NCBI GenBank assembly: GCA_022495995.1
Contig: JAFEMH010002517.1
Location: 271,075 to 335,074, forward strand
Length of the DNA stretch: 64,000 nucleotides
Reading direction: 5' to 3'
DNA from: Adenophora triphylla var. japonica
Taxonomy: Eukaryota; Streptophyta; Magnoliopsida; Asterales; Campanulaceae
Both the position numbers and the translations under genes were made by a program. Positions 56,130 through 64,000 of this stretch are shown here, piece by piece. The notes beneath the pieces were generated by a model. It made no database searches and was not told the origin of the DNA. It saw only the letters and a program-made list of their open reading frames with translations. Each line of letters starts with the position of its first letter. Within the stretch, counting starts at the first letter, position 1.

Positions 56130-59100
56130 TCAAATGGCATTAAACAAAACTCGTCACCGCGATCCGTCATTGAAAAGGGCAAAGGTAAAGCAAGTGTTGC
56201 TAAGCCTAAGGCAAAGGTTGCCATTGCCACTAAGGCTAAACTAAAAAGGTCTCAAAAGGATGCGGTTTACTTCCATGACAATGAGATTGATCATTGGAAG
56301 CAAAACTGCAAAGCTAATAAGGAAGGTATGAAAAAGGGCAATATGATTGCTACTGATTCAAGTATCTATGTTATAGATATTTTCCTTTCTACTTCTAGTT
56401 CTTGGGTATGTGATACTGGATGTGGATCCCACATTTGTCTAAATGTGCAAGGACTAAAAGATAGAAGGCTGCTCAAACAAGGTGAAGTAGACCTACGTGT
56501 AGGGAATGGAGCAAGTGTTGCTGCATTAGCCGTAGGGACTTATGAAGTCACTTTACCTAGTGGACTAATACTTGTTTTGAACAATTGTTATTATGTTCCG
56601 GATTTGAGTAGAAATATTATTTCAGTTTCTTATTTGGACAAAGAAGGATTTAACTTTATTATTGCGAATAATAAGTTATCTATCTATTTAAATGATATGC
56701 TTTATGGTATTGCAAACTCGTTTAATGGCCTTTATGTCCTTAATGTTGAGAAAGAAAGTAATATTGAAAATATTTATAATGTAAGTAAGAAGTCCAAACC
56801 AAATGATGTGAACAATACATTCATGTGGCATTGCCGGCTTGGTCACATAAATGAGAAACGCATTTCTAAACTCCATAAAGATGGATACTTAGACTCATGT
56901 GATTATGAATCATATGATGTTTGCGAATCTTGTTTATTGGGAAAAATGACCAAACCACCTTACACTAAGAGTAGTGAAAGGGCTAGTGACTTATTGGGTC
57001 TAGTACATACCGATGTATGTGGACCAATGAGCAAAGATTGCTAGAGGCGGATTTCGGTACTTCATTACGTTCACCGATGACTTATCAAGATATGGCTATG
57101 TCTATCTGATGAAGCACAAAAGTGAAGCGTTTGAGATATTTCGAATATTTCAAAATGAAGTACAAAATCAACTTGGCAAGACGATTAAAGCACTTCGATC
57201 CGATCGAGGTGGCGAATATTTGAGCCAAGAATTTGACTATCATCTCAAAAACTGTGGAATCGTTTCAGAGTTATCTCCACCTGCGACACCACAATGGAAT
57301 GGGGTGTCGGAGCGGAGAAATAGAACCTTGTTGGACATGGTTCGATCTATGATGAGTCAAGTTGATCTTCCTATATCCTTTTGGGGACATGCATTAGAGA
57401 CTGCAGCTTTCACACTAAACAGAGTTCCTACTAAATCGGCTCCTAAATCACCATATGAGATGTGGTGGGGAAAGAAACCGAATATTTCTTTCATGAAGAT
57501 TTGGGGTTGCGATGCTTATGTGAAGAGACTTGTCTCCGATAAGCTAGAACCAAAGTCTGACAAATGTGTCTTCGTGGGTTATCCTAAGGAAACAAAAGGA
57601 TATCAATTTTACAACCGCACTGAGAACAAAGTATTTGTTGCTCAATATGGTACCTTTCTTGAGAACGCTTTCTCAATAAGGGAACTAGTGGGAGTAAAAT
57701 TGATCTTGAAGAAGTTCAAGAACCCGAAGACAACATTGAGCCAAGGGTAGAGACGGAACCAAGTTCACAAGGAGTTGTGGAACCGGTTCAAGATACTCAA
57801 GTCCGTCGTCGATCTGATAGGTTACGATCCGAGCCCGAGAGATATGGATTTCTTGTATCGGAAAGTAATGAAGTGGAAGTCATTGAGAATGACGAACCGA
57901 CTTCCTATCAAGAGGCGATGTCCGCTCCGGATTCGGAAAAATGGCTTGGAGCCATGAAGTCCGAAATCCAATCCATGGATGATAATCAAGTTTGGAACTT
58001 GATTGATCCACCCGAAGGTGCAAAAACCATAGGGTGCAAGTGGGTCTTCAAGAAAAAGACCGACATGGATGGGAAGGTGCACACTTACAAAGCTAGGCTT
58101 GTAGCAAAGGGATATAGGCAGACTCATGGTATAGACTATGATGAAACCTTTTCGCCTGTTGCGATGCTTAAGTCTATTAGAATTCTGATTGCCATAGCCG
58201 CATATTATGACTATGAGATATGGCAAATGGATGTCAAAACAGCTTTCCTAAATGGAAAGTTACTTGAGGATGTGTATATGACACAACCCGAAGGTTTTGT
58301 CGATCCAAAGAATTCTAATAAAGTGTGCAAGTTGCAAAGGTCCATATATGGATTAAAGCAAGCTTCTAGGAGTTGGAATCTACGTTTTGATGAATCGGTC
58401 AAAGAGTTTGGTTTCATCAAAAACGAAGATGAACCTTGTGTATACAAGAAAATCAGTGGGAGCAAAGTGCTTTTTCTAATACTGTATGTCGATGATATCT
58501 TAATCATTGGAAATGACATTCCCGCACTTCAGACTGTCAAGTCTTGGTTAGGAAAGTATTTTTCAATGAAAGATATGGGTGAAGCCTCTTATATTCTTGG
58601 CATTAAGATCTATAGAGATAGATCTAGAAGGATGATTGGTTTGAGTCAAAGTACATATATTGACAAGGTCCTTAGAAGATTCAAGATGGAAAATTCTAAG
58701 AGAGGGAACTTGCCAGTAGGTCATGGCGTAACTCTTAGCAAGAATCAATGTCCTAAGACCATTGATGAGCAAAAGAGAATGACTGCGATTCCGTATGCTT
58801 CGGCAATTGGATCCATCATGTACGCCATGATATGCACTAGACCGGATGTCTCGTATGCTTTGAGCACCACGAGTCGATACCAATCTAATCCGGGCGAAAG
58901 CCATTGGATAGCAGTCAAGACCATCCTTAAGTACTTACGAAGAACTAAGGATGCATTCTTGGTTTTTGGAGGAATGGAAGAAGATCTTGTTGTAAAAGGC
59001 TACACAGATGCTAGCTTCCAAACCGACAAAGATGACTTTAAGTCGCAATCGGGGTTTGTGTTTATGCTTAACGGAGGTGCAGTTTGTTGGAAGAGTTCCA

Positions 59101-59261
59101 AGCAAAGTACCACAGCTGATTCTACAACTGAAGCCGAGTACATAGCAGCATCCGATGCAGCTAAAGAGGCAGTTTGGATCAAGAATTTCGTTAGTGATTT
59201 GGAAATTGTTCCAAGCATCACTAATCCGATAGAGCTTTACTGTGACAACAATGGTGCCATT
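56130..59261 (+). pseudogene. E8 polyprotein: gag end, protease, integrase, RT, RNase H
   Basis: Begins with a Lys-rich stretch and a damaged zinc knuckle (HDNEIDHWKQNC, about 56278-56312). Protease has WVCDTGCGSHIC (about 56404). The pre-integrase zinc domain is WHCRLGHINEKR (about 56825); integrase has DRGGEYLSQEF and TPQWNGVSERRNRT. RT spans about 58030-58770 with KARLVAKGYRQTHGIDYDETF and YVDDILIIGN; RNase H starts KGYTDASFQTD and is lost after DNNGAI at 59261. Stop or frameshift at 57042 and between 57740 and 57790. Possibly Tork/TAR-like, not settled. Inactive. Confidence 0.87.
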
Positions 59262-60865
59262 TGTGAATGTGTGCCCAAAATTCTTTGTTTATTGGAATTC
59301 ACGCGAGTTTGAAGACATCCGAGTTATTTGAAAAACGGAGTCGCCACGCCATTTTGATTACCTCAAAACTTTGAAAAAAAGGTTTTATGGGTTCGGAGGT
59401 TAAGTTACCCCTTGGGAAGAACGTTTGGCGTTCACCCAAAGTGCCTTGCCGGAGCAAGTCTCCCTAGATTTCATTAATCGTGTTTGCTTGCGTGCTTTCT
59501 TTGTGTGCATGTGTTTGAAAATAAGGGGGGAATGTCCCAAGTTGTCTTCCGGACGTACAAACCATTTGTTGGTTGTCGCTCGGGATTCCTTGGAATTTAT
59601 GTATTTGGGATTATGATCCCGTCCTCATCTTATGACTTATGATCATCGCATTTTAAACCTCGGGACCCTCGGGACTTGCGTGATCGAGAGAATGACTCTC
59701 TTTTGGGTCAAAGATGAGGTTCTTTAGGAAGGAATGTCCTTAGCCCATCAATCCTACGCTTTAAGACGGTCGAGCTCGTATAGAGGCTTCATACTCATTC
59801 TTAAGCGATAATCGGAGATATAGGGTTCAAGGTTATCCTTTTCCTAAAGAAATCATGAACCTTTAATGGAAGGAACGATGCAAAGATGAGAACTTTTACA
59901 CCGGTCCGTTCCAAGGTTGGGGGAAAGGGAGATGCATGATAAAAAATGACTCTTTAATGAAAAGATGACATTTTTAGGTTGCAAATGATGCTTTTTGATT
60001 TAAAGAAATGATCTTTATGCAAATGATGCATAAAGATTTGATTTTTATGCAAATGATGCATTGAAGAAGGGGTTTTGATGCATAGGATGCGTTTTCATTG
60101 AAAAAGATTTGATCTTTATATGCAAATGATGCATAAAGATGACATTTTTATTGGAAAATAGGGATTTTAGGTGCAAAGGATGCACCTTTATGAAAAAGAC
60201 TACATTTTTATGACAAATGAGGTCTTAATGCATGCAAAGGGGAAAGGGGGTGATAAAGATATGATCTTTATGAATAAATGCCAAGTCCCAAGCAAGATAT
60301 ATGAATGCAATGAGCAAGTATATCAATTAAAATGCAAGGTTAGGGCGTGCGAGGTTACCAATCGTTTCCTTCGCTTCTTCGGACGGAGCTAGGAGGAGAG
60401 GTTCTTCTTGGGTCTTCAAGGAGGAGGGAGATGGCTTCTTGAGCTTCTTCTTCACCTTCTTGGACTTCCAGCAGCTCCTTGGGGGATCTTCTTCGTATTA
60501 TGAGAGTATTATGCTTCTTGTGGATGATTAAAATGGGTAGAGGAGGGCTCTATTTATAGGCAGTCTGGATAAGGCTAATGAAGCCGTGCGGCTGCGAGTG
60601 CCCTTTCGCAAATGAGGCCGTGCGGGCTTATCCACAATGACTCAGCATTCTAGAACCATGCAAGGTGGCATTATTCTAGAAGCTTCTCCCTAATTAAGAA
60701 AAACGTGTTTTCTTAATTAGGAAGGCTCCTTACAGCCCTAATTTAAATTTGGGACTGCTCCAGGACATTTCCGGAACACTAGGAAGGTCCGGGGAATTAC
60801 CGAGAAATTTACCGAAATGTCGGGAAAATTAACCGGAAGGCATGAGCCAGATTTGGGTACTTACA
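59262..60865 (-). repeat. E9 3' LTR
   Basis: 1604 bp, minus strand TGTAAGTACCC (60865) to ACACATTCACA (59262). It contains a degraded repeat block with aaagatttgatctttatgca-like units (59960-60260), ggagtcgccac (59337-59347), and a hairpin near 59410-59445 (cttgggaagaac/gttcacccaaag). No gene. Confidence 0.82.
60550..60627 (-). promoter_or_regulatory. E9 LTR promoter: TATA box and palindrome pair
   Basis: TATA box cctataaatag (60550-60560 on the minus strand). Upstream are agccgtgcggct (core centre 60587.5) and ggccgtgcgggc (60621.5), 34 bp apart. Same design as E5. Confidence 0.7.
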
Positions 60866-61340
60866 GAAGCCCCTCGGCAACGTCACTTGCAAGGCGAGTG
60901 GGGTTGTCGATAGAAAAGGATCCGATCTGGCGAATGCCGAGACGGATTGGGAGACCAAGGTGGTCGAGTGGCTGAACCTTTTGGAAGGCTACCTACGTAT
61001 CCCGGAGGAATCAAGCCAGGCCGTAGTTCGGAATTAGGATCCGCTGGGGGAGGAAGAAGAGAAACTGGTCTCTTGCTGGGGACATAGAAGAGAAAATGAC
61101 CTAGGAGGTCAAGCAATTGATCCTACTGGGGACATGCTAGGAGTGACCCAGGTGGTCGAATATTTGAATTTCTATGAGGGGGCGCTTTATCACTGAGGAG
61201 TGACAAAGAAACAGGGTGACCAAAGTGGTCGAATGGCTGAACCTTTTATAAAAGGCTACCTACGTATCCCGGAGGAATCAAGCCTTGATCGTAGTTCAAG
61301 CATCACTAGATAGTTAGGAACGATGTCTAGGATTCTTGAG
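60866..61340 (-). promoter_or_regulatory. E9 polypurine region and two hairpin modules
   Basis: gcccctcggcaac next to the LTR; modules at 60971-61030 and 61239-61300. The second has the clean arms CCTTTT-at-AAAAGG on the minus strand. The spacer repeats gtgaccaa.gtggtcga units as in E5. Confidence 0.65.
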
Positions 61341-62040
61341 ATTTTGACAATTAAGGGAGGCTGTCACCTGATTTGACAATTACTGGAGGCTGTCACCTGA
61401 TTGAAACTAGAGCTTACGTCACTGTCTCTTTATGACGGAGATAGAGGTAACTTAAGTTGGGAAACTCGGCGAGTATTCGCTATCACAAGGAAATGACTTT
61501 GCTGACAAGTTGGATGACTGGGCATACGTCACTATTCGCGGATAGAGGTAGCACAAGTTGGAAATGACTTGGGCATACGTCACTATTCGCGGATAGAGGT
61601 AGCACAAGTTGGAATGACTTGGGCATACGTCACTATTCGCGGATAGAGGTAGCACAAGTTGGAATGACTTGGGCATACGTCACTATTCGTGGATAGAGGT
61701 AGCACAAGTTGGAATGACTTGGGCATACGTCACTATTCGCGGATAGAGGTAGCACAAGTTGGAATGACTTGGGCATACGTCACTATTCGCGGATAGAGGT
61801 AGCACAAGTTGGAATGACGTGGGCATACGTCACTATTCACGGATAGAGGTAGCACAAGTTGGAATGACTTGGGCATACGTCACTATTCGTGGATAGAGGT
61901 AGCACAAGTTGGAATGACTTGGGCATACGTCACTATTCACGGATAGAGGTAGCACAAGTTGGAATGACTTGGGCATACGTCACTATTCGCGGATAGAGGT
62001 AGCACAAGTTTAGAGTTCGACAATTCGGAGGTTGTCACCT
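61340..62040 (-). repeat. E9 tandem array, 50-bp units, about 10 copies
   Basis: The main array (about 61515-62010) has units of gacttgggcatacgtcacta + ttcgcggatagaggtagcac + aagttggaat, nearly identical and so recently expanded. It is flanked by gacaatt..ggaggctgtcacctga, also present in E5. Related to the 52/80-bp array of E5 by the tagaggtagc core. Confidence 0.93.
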
Positions 62041-62396
62041 AGTGTTATCCCGTTATAACGGAATTAACGGAGGCGGCGGGAATAAAGCTTGATTGCTAAA
62101 GAGATAAGGGATATTTTCGAAAAGATGTTATCTACAGGTTAAAAGATAATCGGAAATTGCATGCCCAAGTGGAAGGTCCAGGGCGGGATTGTAATTTATG
62201 CTCGTAGCGAATGAAGCCGCCCGGCATGAGATGGAGAAAAGAAGCCGTACGGCTAGAAGACTGTTTTTTCCAGTTATTTAAAATCAGGTTTTGAACGGGA
62301 CCAGGCACCATTGCCGCCCACTTCAGCCGAGAGAGAGAGAAGAGAGAGAGAATTTTCGAAATTCTTCAACCCCTTTTGCTTCCCCTTTGATTTGAA
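62041..62396 (+). promoter_or_regulatory. Promoter of the E9 PMD gene: palindrome pair and TATA-like box
   Basis: gccgcccggc (core centre 62220.5) and agccgtacggct (62248.5), 28 bp apart, then cagttatttaaaatc (62271), then a purine-rich gagagagagaa leader and ATG at 62397. It aligns with the E5 PMD promoter at 22094-22165. Nothing else noted at 62041-62210. Confidence 0.6.
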
Positions 62397-64000
62397 ATGG
62401 ATCCGGAGGGCAATCCCATACCAAGGCAAGCAGGAGAAACATCTCGGCGGCCGCGAGAAGGAAGAGGAAGGAGCTCGTGAGGACGGAGAGGAAGTATGAC
62501 TTCCTTACGCCTCCATCGGAGCTTTATGCAGGGAGAAGGGAGCACAAATCAACGAACCCGCGATCGGGTGGGGTAAAAGCATTCCTCATTTTGCTCAAAA
62601 TCCAGATGATTTTGCTTGAAATTTTGAATGATTTAGGGCTTGACCCGAATTTTACAGGATTTTTTGAATGATTTTGAATGATTTTTGAGATGCATGAACA
62701 ACCTATGAGGCTAAGAATATGCATGTGCAACTTGTTTTCGATGAAAATTAGTGAGAATGACTCACTTTTTTCTCGCAAAATGAAGTAAGAATTTTTTTTT
62801 CAAAATATGAGACTCGGAGTTCTTGCCGCTTGTGCTTTAGAACTAGGTCAAAAATTCTGATTTTCAATGATGAAAACATGATTTTGGAGATGAAAATGAT
62901 TCATTGCTTTATGCCATTTTTTGAAAAATAATGCTTATGTGCAAAAATTGTGATTTTGTGCTTTAGGAAAGCAATAGACGCTGGGGTTTCAAGTGATGAA
63001 AAGACACGTTTTTTTGATGCAAAAGTTATGCTAGAAAAACTTTTATGAATGCTTTTCTTTTGAAAATATGTGCACCTTTGAATATATGCATGCTTTTGAA
63101 ATGATATGAAGGATCGACGCTTCTTTTTGTTGATGTGCTCTGTCTACGAGGAGAAGTGAAGTCCACAGAGGACCTTGGGCGTCGGAGATAGCGGTCAAGC
63201 TTTGGCGAGAGGATGCCGGATTTTGAGAAGGATGGGGCAAATCCTGCAAGCGGTGGTGAGGGCTACCGGCTATGGATGCATTTGTAGAGGCTTACATTGG
63301 TAGGGGAGTGTCCACATCACCTCTCCCAAGAGCAAGGGCTTGGTCCCGAGCCCTATCTGCGAAGGTTTTCTTGGTGGGATAACGCTCATAGCTTCCATCC
63401 GAGGCCGGGGAGAGCCGAGCGGTGACTCTGCCGATTTCCACCAGCTATTACTGGGCTTACGAGCTCACCGGAGGCCCGTGACCTGGAGGGACGCATATCA
63501 CGGCGGAGGAGTTCCGAGCTTTGGTGGGTTCCTGAGCTCGGATTCACCAAGGGTGCAGGGATGGAGACACGGAATGTCGAGGTGGCGGCTCAGTATCTAG
63601 CATGCGGGATTTTGCTTTGCTAATGATGTGGACCGCCCACCGACTTGCTAGAGCCTTTGTGTGGTTGATGCTTTTCGAGTCACCATCTTTGCCAGTTACC
63701 CGGGACCGATAGCTTCCATGAAGCTCTGCCTCCCTCGACTCTGGAGGATGTTGATGGGATTGGGATGGTCTCTTGGGAAAGGCCGGATTGGCGGAGCTCT
63801 ACTTCGTTGGACACATGTACGGTGAACAAGGGGCCGTCTTCGATGGTCGCTTCTCATTTGCCCTTGAGGTAGTCTCCTTTTTTTCTTTTTCTCTTTTCCC
63901 TGTCTTGAGACTTTTATGAGAGAGAAAATGACCTTTTGATGTTTCTTGTAAACATGCAGGCCTGGTTTTGCGAGGTGTGATCGGGTTCTTCCTCGGAACC
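62397..64000 (+). pseudogene. PMD gene of E9, heavily damaged, runs off the window
   Basis: Exon 1 62397-62572 (MDPEGNPIPRQA..., then a frameshift before KYDFLTPPSELYAG), intron to about 63150, exon 2 63151-63868, intron 63869-63959, exon 3 from 63960. Positions match the E5 gene, including phase-0 borders; exon 2 keeps ggtgggataacgctcatagc where E5 encodes WWDTTHN, with many one-base indels. At the two sites where E5 has TAG this copy has TGG. No protein can be made. Confidence 0.7.

Larger units (their letters stand above)
52878..59261 (+). mobile_element. E8: Ty1/copia element, cut by E9
   Basis: 5' LTR 52878-54343, PBS 54345, a long leader, partial gag-protease-integrase-RT-RNase H to 59261. 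Domain order protease-integrase-RT is that of copia. It sits inside E7 pol; the left target-site copy would be tttag (52873-52877). E9 cuts it within RNase H; the 3' LTR is out of view. Confidence 0.88.
59262..64000 (-). mobile_element. E9: Tat-like element, 3' part, same family as E5
   Basis: Minus strand from the window end: PMD gene (antisense), tandem repeats, hairpin modules, polypurine region, 3' LTR 60865-59262. LTR, repeats and palindrome arms match E5. The flank at the LTR end (ccatt, 59257-59261) lies in E8 RNase H. The rest is outside the window. Confidence 0.82.

Noticed and set aside
61515..62010. Regularly spaced 50-bp repeats resembling a CRISPR array
   Set aside because: Units are head to tail without unique spacers, in a plant retrotransposon; a tandem repeat.

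Overview
This window is plant repeat DNA, almost certainly from a eudicot, and consists entirely of nested LTR retrotransposons. I found no host gene, no tRNA or rRNA gene and nothing prokaryotic. Evidence for a plant: Ty3/gypsy Tat-lineage pol with a second RNase H, a Tekay-type gypsy pol, a Ty1/copia pol with an initiator-Met primer site, long LTRs with TATA boxes, GT-AG introns, and plant-only plant mobile domain (PMD) and DUF7745-like proteins.

Layout (my names). E5: minus-strand Tat-like element seen as its 3' LTR (9019-10218), 3' repeats (10219-11367 and 21766-22040), and two genes antisense to it, a PMD gene (22277-24875) and a DUF7745-like gene (25396-26159). E1: plus-strand non-autonomous element (1-9018) inserted in the E5 LTR. 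E2: complete plus-strand non-autonomous element (11368-21765, TSD atacg/atatg) inserted in the E5 repeats. E3: plus-strand element with gag-pol (26160-41674) inserted in the E5 DUF7745-like gene; after integrase it carries DUF7745-like and PMD genes, again antisense. E6: solo Tekay-type LTR (35532-38250, TSD ATCAC) inside the E3 DUF7745-like gene. E4: minus-strand element (41675-48258) inserted in the E3 PMD gene, with its own antisense PMD and DUF7745-like genes. E7: minus-strand Tekay-type element (48259-52877) next to the broken E4 DUF7745-like gene. E8: plus-strand copia element (52878-59261) inside the E7 pol. E9: minus-strand Tat-like element (59262-64000) inside the E8 RNase H region, with a fourth antisense PMD gene at the right edge. 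Nesting is six deep (E5 > E3 > E4 > E7 > E8 > E9), and the right halves of these elements lie outside the window.

Two patterns stand out. First, wherever the 3' part of a Tat-like element is visible it has one order: (integrase) - antisense DUF7745-like gene - antisense PMD gene with three phase-0 introns - family-specific tandem repeats - hairpin module - polypurine tract - 3' LTR. Second, the LTR promoters of all families present, gypsy and copia, and the promoters of the antisense genes carry pairs of short palindromes, mostly with a CGNNCG core. The arms are specific to each element, and the centre-to-centre spacing is mostly 19-22 or 28-34 bp. Within one element the LTR and its antisense genes use the same arm sequence, which suggests one control system over both strands of the element.

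All copies look inactivated. Pol and the antisense genes carry in-frame stops and frameshifts; many stops fit C-to-T or G-to-A change at methylated cytosines. E2 is the youngest-looking insertion by LTR similarity.
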